This document shows, piece after piece, positions 15,806-24,307 of a DNA stretch of 35,605 nt (position 1 is its first letter; each line of letters opens with the position of its first letter). The stretch is from Acidobacteriota bacterium. GTDB lineage: Bacteria > Acidobacteriota > Terriglobia > Bryobacterales > Bryobacteraceae. Under the pieces are notes generated by a model. The model did no database searches. It saw nothing but the letters and a program-made list of their open reading frames with translations, and had not been told where the DNA came from. The translations under genes and the position numbers were made by a program. The DNA lies in the NCBI GenBank assembly GCA_025353165.1, contig JANXRE010000097.1, forward strand, positions 1 to 35,605. The letters run 5' to 3'.

Positions 15806-16231
15806 TTACAATGCTTTTGCCAGTTCTTCGGCAAATGCGCTTTGAGGACCGGCGGGACGCTTTCTGAGAACGTTCTTGCCGCCCCGGCGGGGACGGTCGC
15901 CGACGGTGGGAGCGCCTGAGCCCATAGGCCCGCTGCCTGCGCCAGACGGCGACGCGCCGATCCTCCCGTTGCTTTTCGGCTTCGGCGGCTGGGCGGGATT
16001 GGCGCGCAGAAGACGGTCTTCGAGAGGCGCGCGATCAAAACGGCGGATGATCGATTGCATCTCTTCCTGGTTAGGCGAGTCGATGAATGCGAACCCCTTG
16101 GATTCCTGGGTTTCGGGGTTGCGAATCACCTTCACATTGTCGGCCACGAGGTTCTCTGCCGTGAGCCACGATTTAATATCGTCGGCGGTCACCCAGAGTG
16201 GGATATTTCCGAGAAAAACGGTAAAACTCAT
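15806..16231 (-). CDS. Small RRM RNA-binding protein
   Basis: A 141-aa protein. Residues about 2-82 form one RNA-recognition motif: RNP2 is VFLGNI near the start and RNP1 is KGFAFIDS at about residue 48. The tail (about 85-141) is rich in Gly, Pro, Arg and Lys and probably disordered, like the glycine-rich tails of cyanobacterial Rbp proteins. It likely binds single-stranded RNA in the cytoplasm. I start at the Met just before SFTVFLGN; the open frame extends 32 codons further but that part lacks RRM features. It is divergent from the YVTN/phosphoesterase gene across about 180 bp, in which I see no clear promoter. Confidence 0.88.
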   Translation of the reverse strand: MSFTVFLGNIPLWVTADDIKSWLTAENLVADNVKVIRNPETQESKGFAFIDSPNQEEMQSIIRRFDRAPLEDRLLRANPAQPPKPKSNGRIGASPSGAGSGPMGSGAPTVGDRPRRGGKNVLRKRPAGPQSAFAEELAKAL

Positions 16232-16412
16232 TCCGAGGTTTGATAACTCCGTTTGGAATTTTGGAGGTTGCCTTCGAGGAAGCAGACCATTGGGAAGCAT
16301 TCCAAGCTTAGCACAGCGCAATGTCACCGTAAACAGGATTTTGACCCTAAGTGGCTCGCTTCACGGAAGTTGAAGCACTTACGGCCCGCGCGGCATGCTA
16401 GTCTCTGGTTGC

Positions 16413-18950
16413 ATGCGCGGATTATTGGTTCTGTTCCTGGCGGCCGCCGGGTTGGCTACAGCCTGGCAAACCGGCGTTTTCGGCGTCATCCGCAATCTTG
16501 CGTCCGCCGGGCGGCAGCCGGATGGATCGTATCTCCTTACCACCCATCAGCTTGTGCGCCCCTGGGGGCGGCAGATCCTGATTCCGGGCCGTCCGGTGGA
16601 CCTGGCCTTCGACGCCGAAAAACGAATCCTGGCCGTGCTCGACGGCACGCAGGTGCTGCTGCTGGACGCCGCCAGCGGAGCCCTGACGGGAGTGATTCCC
16701 GCCCGTGCCACATCCTATGCCGGCGTGGCGTTCCGTCCGGGAACGCGCGAATTGTGGGCCAGCGAGGCGTTGGAGGATGGCCCGGATTCCATTCTGATAG
16801 CGACTGTAACGGATGCCGGCCAGCCGCTGCCGGCCGCCAGAATCGGGCTTTCCAAACACCCGGTGCCGGTGGGGATTGCGTTCAGCGCCGATGGCCAGTT
16901 CGCCTACGTCGCGCTCAGCCGCGCCAATTCCGTCGCCGTCGTCGATGCTCTGAAGCGCCGGGTGATTCGCGAGATTCCCGTGGGCGTCGCCCCCTTCGGT
17001 ATTGTGCTTGGCAAGGGGAATAAGCTGTTCGTAACCAACCGAGGCGGAAGGATGGCCGCGAGCGGCGATACCACCGCGCCGTCCAGCGGCACGCCCGTGA
17101 TCACCGATGCGACGACAGGTTCCAGCCGGACGGGCACGGTGACGGTGATCGACGCTCAAACCTGGAAGATCGCCCAGGTCGCGGTGGGGCTCGCGCCTTC
17201 GGGCATTGCGGCCAGCCCCGATCAATCCCTCGTCGCGGTGGCCAATGGGCATTCCGACTCCATCAGCATGATCGACGTGGAAACGCTGACGGTCCACGAA
17301 TTGAAGATCCCGACCTGGCCCGAGAGCGCGCTCGGCAGCCAGCCCGTCGCGCTGGCGTTCTCATCCGGCGGAGACGGCCTGTACGTGGCTTGCGGCGGAA
17401 ACAACGCCGTCGCCGTCGCCGTCAAACAGCCCAGCGGCTGGACCGTCGCGGGAGCGATCCCCACGGGCTGGTTTCCTTCGGGCGTGGCCATCGACGGCGG
17501 CGGGGCGCTGCGGGTGCTCAACATCAAGGGCGTCGGGAACACGGCGCTCAAGGATGGCGGCTACAACGCTACCCAATATGAGGGCAGCCTCAGCGTGATC
17601 CCGCCGCCGGGCGCGGCCCGGCTGCATGCCGGCACGCGCGAAGTGCGGGCGGCGAACATGCCGCAATTCGAGCCGCTCGGAGGTGTTGCGGACCTGGCCG
17701 CGCTCGGCATCGAGCACGTGCTGTTCATCATCAAGGAAAACCGGACTTACGATCAGGTTCTGGGCGACATCGGCAAGGGCAACAGCGATCCGAAACTGGC
17801 GATGTATGGCCGGGATATTACGCCCAATCACCACGCCCTCGCCGGGCAATACGTTCTGCTGGACAACTTCTACACGGGCGGCGCCATCAGCTTCGACGGG
17901 CATCACTGGCTGATGCAGGCCTTCGTCAGCGATTACGTGGAGCGCGCGTTCGCGTCGTCGCCGCGCGGTTATGCCTGGGACATGGCGGACGCGCTGACCG
18001 TGGCGCCTTCGGGGTTCTTCTGGCAGGGCGCGCCGAAGCCGCCCAGTGTCCGGATTTACGGCGAGTTCTGTCTTCCGGCGCGTTGGGACGCGGCCACCCG
18101 CAGCTCGGTCGATATGAACGAGCGCGACGATCTGCCGTGGTCCGAGTATTGGCGGCTCTACCAGCAAGGCAGGTGGCAAGGAGCGGTCGGGTGCACGCCC
18201 GGGGTGCCCGCGCTGAAGGACCTGCACGACCTCCGCTTTCCGTACAGCACCACGGAGATGACCGATCAGATTCGCGCGGCAGCGTTTCTGCGTGCGCTGG
18301 GCGAATTCGAGCAGGCGGACCGGATGCCGAATATCATGATCCTCGACCTGGAGAGCGATCACACCAACGGGACGCGTCCCGGCTCGCCCACGCCGCGCGC
18401 CATGGTGGCCGACAACGATCTCGCGCTGGGCCGCGTGGTGGAGGGAATGTCGAAATCGAAGTTCTGGGCGACGAGCCTGATCCTGGTAGTGGAGGACGAC
18501 GCGCAGGACGGCGTGGATCACGTGGACGGGCACCGGACGGTAGCGCTGGCCGCCGGCCCGTACGTCCGGCGCGGCCTGGTCGATTCGAACTTCTACTCGC
18601 ATCTGAGCATGGTGCGGACGATTCAGGATATCTTCCGAGTCCCGCCGCGCACGCGCTTTGTGAAGAGCGCGCGGCCGATGCAGACCATATTCACGACGGA
18701 TGCCAGGCCGGAGGTGTACAAAGCGATCACGCCGAAGCAGCGTCTCGACGAAATGAACCCGTCGCTGAAGGCGCTTTCGGGGAGGCGGCTGTGGGCGGCG
18801 CGCGAGTCCGCCGCGATGAATTTCAAGGAAGCCGACGCCGCGCCGTCCGCAGTGCTCAACCGGATTCTCTGGTGGGACGCGAAGGGGTATGATGTCGCGT
18901 TCCCGAGTAGCCCTCAGCCGTCAGCCGTCCCCATCCTGGCCGAACGCTGA
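16413..18950 (+). CDS. Secreted YVTN beta-propeller and phosphoesterase protein
   Basis: An exported two-domain protein (845 aa). After a signal peptide (about 1-16), residues about 25-410 make a YVTN/YncE-type beta-propeller, with blades such as YVALSRANSVAVVDALKRR and VTVIDAQTWKIAQVAVG. Residues about 425-840 are a phosphoesterase of the phospholipase C/acid phosphatase-like family: KENRTYDQVLGDI carries the first metal-binding and nucleophile region, and EDDAQDGVDHVDGHRT the later Asp/His ligands. It probably hydrolyses phosphoesters outside the cytoplasm, with the propeller for binding. Translation could also begin six codons earlier. A broken copy of its 3' third lies at 21300-22166. Confidence 0.88.
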   Translation: MRGLLVLFLAAAGLATAWQTGVFGVIRNLASAGRQPDGSYLLTTHQLVRPWGRQILIPGRPVDLAFDAEKRILAVLDGTQVLLLDAASGALTGVIPARATSYAGVAFRPGTRELWASEALEDGPDSILIATVTDAGQPLPAARIGLSKHPVPVGIAFSADGQFAYVALSRANSVAVVDALKRRVIREIPVGVAPFGIVLGKGNKLFVTNRGGRMAASGDTTAPSSGTPVITDATTGSSRTGTVTVIDAQTWKIAQVAVGLAPSGIAASPDQSLVAVANGHSDSISMIDVETLTVHELKIPTWPESALGSQPVALAFSSGGDGLYVACGGNNAVAVAVKQPSGWTVAGAIPTGWFPSGVAIDGGGALRVLNIKGVGNTALKDGGYNATQYEGSLSVIPPPGAARLHAGTREVRAANMPQFEPLGGVADLAALGIEHVLFIIKENRTYDQVLGDIGKGNSDPKLAMYGRDITPNHHALAGQYVLLDNFYTGGAISFDGHHWLMQAFVSDYVERAFASSPRGYAWDMADALTVAPSGFFWQGAPKPPSVRIYGEFCLPARWDAATRSSVDMNERDDLPWSEYWRLYQQGRWQGAVGCTPGVPALKDLHDLRFPYSTTEMTDQIRAAAFLRALGEFEQADRMPNIMILDLESDHTNGTRPGSPTPRAMVADNDLALGRVVEGMSKSKFWATSLILVVEDDAQDGVDHVDGHRTVALAAGPYVRRGLVDSNFYSHLSMVRTIQDIFRVPPRTRFVKSARPMQTIFTTDARPEVYKAITPKQRLDEMNPSLKALSGRRLWAARESAAMNFKEADAAPSAVLNRILWWDAKGYDVAFPSSPQPSAVPILAER

Positions 18951-18961
18951 TCGCTGAAAGC

Positions 18962-19739
18962 CTACCGGTCGGCCCCGCGTGACGTGACGGAGAGGCGTTT
19001 GCGGATAGATGCCGATCCTTCACGGGAAAATTGCCTGGAATACTCCTCGATCCCGGAATCCGAGGCGATCCGATCCAGCAGATCAATGTCGCTTTTGGCG
19101 CCGCAGAAGCCTAGTGCAGTGATCGCTGCGGTCTGCAGTGATCGCTGCGGTCTGAGGATGCCCCTCGCTCTCTGTGATCGCCGCTGTCCTCAGCCTGGTG
19201 CGGAGATCTTCCGCGGTGAAACCGGAGTGAACGCCGTCCGCTCCCATCGCCTGCACGTTCCAGGCGAGCATAAATGCCGCCTTGGCCCGTTGGCCGGGAT
19301 TATCGTCGTGCAGCATCTTGATGAAGATCGGGAGGGCGCCGGGCTGCACGGCGATCCACTTGGCGAGTTTGGATTCCGGTTCGTAGAAGCCGTCGGCCAG
19401 ACACCTGAGTGCGCGGTCGCTAGGGTTGCGCCGATATACAGCTTCAACGAAGTCGAGAAGCTTCGGATAGTAATCCTCTATCCATCCCTCACCATCGACC
19501 GGGCCCTTGTGGTCTGCCTCGATTCGAGCTAGGAGAGCCTGCTGAACCCGCGCGTCGTCAAGAATGCCGGGGATCAACAGCATACGATCAAGTGTGTCAG
19601 CCCGGACACCCCAGTTCTCGTCCTGAAACTTCTCGAGAATGGCCGGGATCTCGGCCTTCGACGGCGCCGGTGAGGAAACGATTTGAGCCAGCGAGAGGGA
19701 AATCGCTAGCATCTTGATAACAAGGTGCGAGGGTTTCAT
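18962..19739 (-). pseudogene. HEAT-like secreted protein, frameshifted by a 19-bp duplication
   Basis: The gene opens with a signal peptide and helical repeats (IPAILEKFQDENWGVRADT, FIKMLHDDNPGQRAKAAF) that resemble HEAT/PBS-type repeats. After residue about 200 the frame degenerates and stops at 19083. A perfect 19-bp tandem duplication lies exactly there (19115-19133 and 19134-19152). Removing one copy joins the frame to ALGFCGAKSDIDLLDRIAS and on to a stop at 18962, giving an uninterrupted protein of about 252 aa. The present gene would make a product with a wrong tail of about 18 residues. It starts 6 bp below the M15-like pseudogene, in the same cassette. Confidence 0.75.
19115..19152. 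repeat. Perfect 19-bp tandem duplication
   Basis: Two identical copies of TGCAGTGATCGCTGCGGTC lie head-to-tail. Because 19 is not a multiple of three, the duplication shifts the frame of the HEAT-like gene. A diverged third relative (around 19170-19190) is the neighbouring repeat codon block and not part of the exact duplication. Confidence 0.95.
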
Positions 19740-19745
19740 GAGATT

Positions 19746-20613
19746 TTACTTGAGCCAGGAGCTTGGGCAAGCTATCCCGGCCGTTTGCCTCCAGTCAAGG
19801 TGTACGTGCCCGTAGTTCCCGATCATCACAAACGGCTCAGCACAGCCGCCCGCTTTGAGTCCTGCTGAACAAAGTTTGGTCCAGACTGTCTGACTGGCGG
19901 TAGCGAAATCTACCGCATCTCCATACTCATGCCTGCTGTTTCGACTGTACGTTCTCCCAGCAGAGGTATCTAGGATTCTCTGCCGCTCAGGATTACGAGT
20001 CGCCGCATTGAGGTGACAGAGCCACCCGATCAGTCGTGTACTCCGCGATAATCAAGTCTCGCGTGTCCCCGCAGACGTAAGCCACTGCCTGGTCCTGGCT
20101 GTAGGTTTCGCCGAGCGTTATGTCGCGCGCATGCGTGTAATACGGGGGCGACTACTCGATGAACGAGTACAGGTCCGACGAGACGATCCCGAGAGAAGTA
20201 TAGAAGTTGAAGTAATCGTAGTCGACCCACTGCATGCCGCAGGTCACGTCGCACCTGTTCTGATCGACGATCATAGTACCTTTATGATCGCCGGTCATCT
20301 GGTAGGTCGAGCCGGGGGTGGGGGCGGTGAGGTCGAATTCAAGACTTACGTACCCGTTGTCGACCGTGTCGACTACCGTATTGGTGGCCAGAGTGGTGTT
20401 GGACGTGACGTTCTTGAAAACGCCGGTTACGACTGCTTGATAATACACTTCCAGAGAATTGTCGAGGTCGGTTTCGGTGTAGGCGATGATGGTCTTCGTC
20501 GATATGTCGTAGTCCACGGAGCTGTACCCGTATACGGCGTCGTAGTTTCCGTCAGACTGGGCGTTCGCTATCGCCGCCAGCGCCAGCAAGAGAACCGGCA
20601 CAAGGGCTTTCAT
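19746..20613 (-). pseudogene. Secreted protein with M15-like peptidase domain, broken by amber and frameshift
   Basis: The 5' part (20613 to 20155) encodes a signal peptide and a beta-rich domain with paired cysteines (VDQNRCDVTCGMQWVDY). An amber codon at 20152-20154 interrupts it. The same frame continues with sensible sequence (ARDITLGETYSQDQ, YVCGDTRDLIIAEY) to a TAA at 19993-19995. In another frame, 20051 to 19746 encodes the end of an M15-type carboxypeptidase domain: SRHEYGDAVDF holds the His and Asp zinc ligands and YGHVHLDWR the second His pair. I read these as one ancestral gene with a stop, a frameshift and probably a deletion between domains; two adjacent genes are the alternative. 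The start overlaps the preceding stop as ATGA. Confidence 0.6.
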
Positions 20614-21158
20614 CGCGAGGTCACCCTTCTGTAGGCGTCCGGCGCCTGGGTCATGATCGAGGGCGCCATGTTCTTTTTAAGAAATGAATCAAGCCTATCG
20701 AACTCCTGATCACCGAACGCCTGATGGATCCGGTCCCAGTACTTCAGTGCCAGGTCTGAATGTTTTCTAGACAGCTCTTTCAGAGATGCCGGAGGAGGAG
20801 GCGGCGTCACGCCTTCGGGCAGGTGTCCATCCGGGAAATGCTCTGCGCGGAATCTCTTAGCAATTGCTGCCGCCTGGTTGCGCAGCAGCAAGACTTCGCT
20901 CGAGTAGTCTAGAGCGATGCCTGTCAGGGCATCGTTTTGTTCTTTGGACAGAGATGCTTTGCGGATGAAGTACGTGCGTAGGGGCTGAAGGTCTTCTCCC
21001 TTTGCTCCCTTGGTTGCGGCGAACTTTGCGAAGTCCGAGACGTGGTTGAGGAATAGCCGATACAGGACGTGGTCGGGAACTGAAGCGGCGGCCGTAACCG
21101 TTTGGCCGGAAGCCGTCCACGCCAAAATTGACAATATAGCCCAACCTTTCACGCTCAT
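20610..21158 (-). CDS. Small secreted helical protein, first gene of the cassette
   Basis: A 182-aa exported protein of unknown function. After a signal peptide (MSVKGWAILSILAWTASG) it is mostly helical and charged, with a proline run (PPPPPASLKEL) near residue 140. Its overall pattern matches small secreted proteins I associate with Acidobacteria, but I cannot name a characterised homologue. It appears intact, unlike the two genes it is coupled to. The start is placed at the Met before SVKGW; the 12 codons upstream lack signal-peptide character. Its stop overlaps the start of the M15-like pseudogene by 4 nt. Confidence 0.6.
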   Translation of the reverse strand: MSVKGWAILSILAWTASGQTVTAAASVPDHVLYRLFLNHVSDFAKFAATKGAKGEDLQPLRTYFIRKASLSKEQNDALTGIALDYSSEVLLLRNQAAAIAKRFRAEHFPDGHLPEGVTPPPPPASLKELSRKHSDLALKYWDRIHQAFGDQEFDRLDSFLKKNMAPSIMTQAPDAYRRVTSR

Positions 21159-21299
21159 TTTTGAGATGCGTAACCATCGCGGCGGCAAAAGCAAAAGAAT
21201 TCGGCAGAAATTCGACAGGCGACGTCATTCTTGGCGCTGTTGGCGGATTGCGATCTACTCCGAAGCGGGTATCAACGCTGAACTGGGAGAGGTCCCGAG

Positions 21300-22166
21300 C
21301 GTTCGCATCTATGGCGAGTTTTGTCTTCCGGCGCGCTGGGACGCGGCCACCCGCAGCTCCGTCGAAATGAACGAGCGCGACGATCTGCCGTGGTCCGAGT
21401 ATTGGCGGTTGCACCAGCAAGGCAGATGGCAAAGCGCGGTCGGGTGCACGCCCGGGGTGCCCGCGCTGAAGGACCTGCACGACCGCCGCTTTCCGTACAG
21501 CACCACCGCGATGACCGATCAGATTCGCGCGGCAGCGTTTCTGCGTGCGCTGGGCAAATTTGAGCAGGCGGGCCGGATGCCGGACATCCTGATCCTCGAT
21601 CTGGAGAGCGACCACACCAACGGGACGCGTCCGGACTCGCCGACTCCGCGCGCCATGGTGGCCGACAACGATCTGGCGCTCGGCCGCGTGGTGGAGGGCA
21701 TGTCGAAATCGAAGTTCTGGGCGACGAGACTGATCCTGGCGGTGGAGGACGACGCGCAGGATGGCGTGGATCATGTGGACGGGCACCGGACGATCGCGCT
21801 GGCCGCCGGGCCCTTTGTCCAGCGCGGCGTGGTCGACTCGAATTCTACTCGCATCTGAGCATGGTGCGGACGATTCAGGATATCTTCCGGGTCCCGCCAT
21901 GCACGCGTTTTGCGAAGAGCGCGCGGCCCATGCAGACCATTTTCACGACCGATGCCAAGGCCGAAGTGTACCGGGCAATCACGCCGAAGCAGCGCCTGGA
22001 CGAAATGAACCCGTCGCTGAAGGCGCTCTCGGGGAGGCGGTTGTGGGGAGCGCGCCAATCCGCCGCGATGAACTTCAAGGACGCCGACGCCGCGCCGTCC
22101 GCAGTGCTCAACCGGATTCTCTGGTGGGACGCGAAGGGCTATGACGTCCCGTTCCCTGCGAGGTAG
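21300..22166 (+). pseudogene. Truncated, frameshifted copy of the phosphoesterase gene
   Basis: This segment matches 18047-18914 of the intact YVTN/phosphoesterase gene almost base for base at a constant offset of 3253, dropping to 3252 after one missing C between 21842 and 21843. That deletion turns SNFYSHLS into SNSTRI and a stop. Everything 5' is absent: the propeller and the ENRTYD part of the active site. It cannot encode a working enzyme. Sequence upstream of 21295 shows no similarity to the parent gene. Together with the parent it brackets the three-gene minus-strand cassette as a direct repeat. Confidence 0.85.
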
Positions 22167-22251
22167 TCTCGTGGTGGCGAGAATGTCGTGGACCTGTGTC
22201 ACAGCAACAGAGGCTGATGCACTTTGAAACAGTCCAATCGCGGGATGGTCC

Positions 22252-22738
22252 ATGGAATCCTACCTCAATCAGGCCCTTGGTTTTGACGAGGTGCGCTGGG
22301 CGACCATGCGCAAAACCAGCTATGATTCACGAGCATCGTTCCGTGGGGCGCCGCAAAAGAAAATCCTTCCCGCTGGAACTCGCCTTTATTGCCTGGTGCC
22401 TATCGTCATCGGCAGCTACTTTGACTCGCCCTGGTGGATGCCCGAAGCTGTTTTTTCGGAGCTCCATGACGACGCGAACCGCGGTTCACATGGCGGCGGG
22501 CGGCTTCTGATGGAACTACGTTACCGAGTTCATGGCGCTGCCGTCCGGCAGCTACCAGTTGTCTGTGGTAGAGATTCAGTTGACGAAATCAGTGTATGCC
22601 TGGACAGGGCGCTCCGCGCCGCTGTTCGATCGACCCGGTGGTATGGAACAGATCTTTCTGCCCAATCTTGCCGAGCGAGGAAGTCCCAGGACGAGCGCCC
22701 ATGCAACGCTTGTGAAAACGTATTGGTTGAAATTCTGA
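22252..22738 (+). pseudogene. Unrecognised gene with a frameshift
   Basis: Two frames together read like one protein. The first (22252 to about 22495) contains VRWATMRKTSYDSRASFRG, LPAGTRLYCLV and SPWWMPEAVF. The second (from about 22511 to the stop at 22738) contains WNYVTEFMALPSGS, VYAWTGRSAP and MEQIFLPNL. The switch falls in the GC-rich stretch around 22490-22510. The pattern LPAGTxLY, then PWW, then a late xxxLPNL recalls uncharacterised proteins of accessory regions, but I cannot assign a function. It ends 3 bp from the convergent dehydrogenase gene. Confidence 0.45.
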
Positions 22739-22741
22739 TGC

Positions 22742-23773
22742 CTACGGCTGAAGAATTACCTTCATCAGCCCCGGCTCGTGCGCGTACAGCCGCTCGAACC
22801 AGCGCGCGCCTTCATCGAGCGGGGCGCGAGCGCTGATAATCGGATCCACCTGAATTGCGCCGCGCGCCATCAGCTCCATGCACGCCGGATAATCGTTGGC
22901 CGAGGCGCAGGAGCCAGTCAGCCGCAATTGCCGCGTCACCACGGCCTGCAGCGGCAATTGAATCGTCGGGGAAATATTGCCGACCAGGGTCAGCGCTCCG
23001 CCTTTGCGAAGGCAGGAAATCCCCATAGCGATCGGCTCGGTCGCGCCCACCGCTTCCAGCGCCACCGCCACGCCCCGCCCATTCGTGCGGTCCAGCACCG
23101 CCTGCTTCACGTCGCACGATTTCGGATTGAATCCTTCGTCCGCGCCGACCTTGCGCGCCAGAGCCAGGCGGCTGTCTTCCAAATCCACGGCGAACACGCG
23201 GCTGCAGCCGGCTAGCCTCAAAGCCTGAATGCACAGCAGCCCGATCATTCCCGCGCCGATCACGATGGCGGAGTCGCCCAAATGCAACGGCGTCAGCTCC
23301 ACCGCGTGGACCGCGACGGAGACCGGCTCCAGCATGGCGGCATGCTCGAAGGAGAGAGCGTCGGGCAGCCGGAAGGCGATGTGCTTGGGGACGATGACAT
23401 ACTCCGCAAAGGCTCCGTCACGGCGGAATTCCGTGCACGAGACTCCCAGGACCTGCCGGTTGTCGCACAGATTGGGCTGGCCTCGGCGGCAGAAATCGCA
23501 CTCCAGGCAAGAGATCATCGAGTCGAAGGTGACGCGGTCGCCGTCCACGAATTCAGTGACGTTGGAGCCTCGTCCCGCGACCACCCCGGACGCTTCGTGG
23601 CCCATGACGATCGGCGGAATGCGTCGTCCCGAGCTGCCGTCGAAGCCATGGACATCGCTTCCGCAAATGCCGCAAGCCCGCACTTGAATCAGTAAATCGT
23701 TCGGCCCGGGATCGGGCCGCGGCAGGTCGACGATGTCGAGCCGCTTGTATTCTTGCATCAAAAGAGCTTTCAT
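22742..23773 (-). CDS. Zinc-dependent alcohol/polyol dehydrogenase
   Basis: A 343-aa medium-chain dehydrogenase of the sorbitol/threonine dehydrogenase type. Catalytic zinc ligands lie in CGICGSD and GHE. The structural zinc site is the CxxCxxC...C cluster (SCLECDFCRRGQPNLC, about 95-110). The Rossmann motif is GAGMIG (about 173), followed by an acidic residue (AVDLE), which suggests NAD over NADP. It should oxidise a secondary alcohol or polyol; the substrate is unknown. It is divergent from the small coiled-coil gene with about 72 bp between starts. Confidence 0.9.
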   Translation of the reverse strand: MKALLMQEYKRLDIVDLPRPDPGPNDLLIQVRACGICGSDVHGFDGSSGRRIPPIVMGHEASGVVAGRGSNVTEFVDGDRVTFDSMISCLECDFCRRGQPNLCDNRQVLGVSCTEFRRDGAFAEYVIVPKHIAFRLPDALSFEHAAMLEPVSVAVHAVELTPLHLGDSAIVIGAGMIGLLCIQALRLAGCSRVFAVDLEDSRLALARKVGADEGFNPKSCDVKQAVLDRTNGRGVAVALEAVGATEPIAMGISCLRKGGALTLVGNISPTIQLPLQAVVTRQLRLTGSCASANDYPACMELMARGAIQVDPIISARAPLDEGARWFERLYAHEPGLMKVILQP

Positions 23774-23845
23774 AAGGGAACGCCCCGGGCGCAGTTATAT
23801 TTTCCGATACCTTGAGGCGTGGCCGCCACGTCTAAAGACAAATAT

Positions 23846-24244
23846 ATGAGTTTCCTCGATAATCTTGAAAACAATCTAAAGGCACTGGAGTCCCGTGAAG
23901 AGCGGGTTCGCGGTCCAAAGCACCGCGCCGAGCAGGATCGCAATCGCGTCAAGGCCGCTCAGCCACATGCCGAGCAGCTCAGGAACGGCAAGTTCACCAG
24001 CGAGTTGCTGGACCGCGTGGTGACGCTGGCGCACGGGCTTCGCACCAAGGTCTACATCAACTGGTCGGGCAATTCCCTGCGGCTGGACGCGCGCGAGCAC
24101 CGGTTGGAACTTCAGCCCACGCACGACGGCGTGTTCGCGGTGTTCTCCACCGGGTATGACGTCACGGGGCGGGAGAAGGTGGACCTGAACGGCGATCCGG
24201 AGAAACTCGCGCAGGCGTTCCTTCGCCTGCTCCAGCGGAGCTGA
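23846..24244 (+). CDS. Small conserved-looking cytoplasmic protein with coiled coil
   Basis: A 132-aa protein without a signal peptide. Residues about 1-45 (SFLDNLENNLKALESREE onward) are strongly charged and predicted to form a coiled coil. Residues about 50-130 look like a small alpha/beta domain (VYINWSGNSLRLDAREHRLE). I do not recognise the family. I start at the Met before SFLDNL; nine further in-frame codons upstream are possible. It converges with lpxD, and the REP-like palindrome at 24249 lies just past its stop. Confidence 0.6.
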   Translation: MSFLDNLENNLKALESREERVRGPKHRAEQDRNRVKAAQPHAEQLRNGKFTSELLDRVVTLAHGLRTKVYINWSGNSLRLDAREHRLELQPTHDGVFAVFSTGYDVTGREKVDLNGDPEKLAQAFLRLLQRS

Positions 24245-24248
24245 CAAC

Positions 24249-24307
24249 CACTCCCTTACGGTCGTGGCTCAGAATCGGGTTTCCGAGCCGCGCGCGTAAG
24301 CAAGCGG
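24249..24307 (+). repeat. 59-nt REP-like palindrome, copy 2, overlapping lpxD
   Basis: It matches the copy at 3922-3980 over 59 nt. In this copy the CTTACG/CGTAAG part of the stem pairs fully, where the other copy has a G-G mismatch. It begins 5 nt past the stop of the small coiled-coil gene. The lpxD stop codon (24256-24258) lies within it, so it supplies the last 17 LpxD residues. It could serve as a shared terminator for the two converging genes. Confidence 0.75.

Noticed and set aside
16422-18602. Long minus-strand open frames opposite the YVTN/phosphoesterase gene
   Set aside because: They mirror codon structure of a clear plus-strand gene, have no motifs or ribosome sites, and show the Arg/His-rich composition of antisense frames in GC-rich DNA.
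19115-19190. Short CRISPR-like tandem repeat
   Set aside because: The 19-bp units are directly adjacent without spacers and lie within a coding frame.
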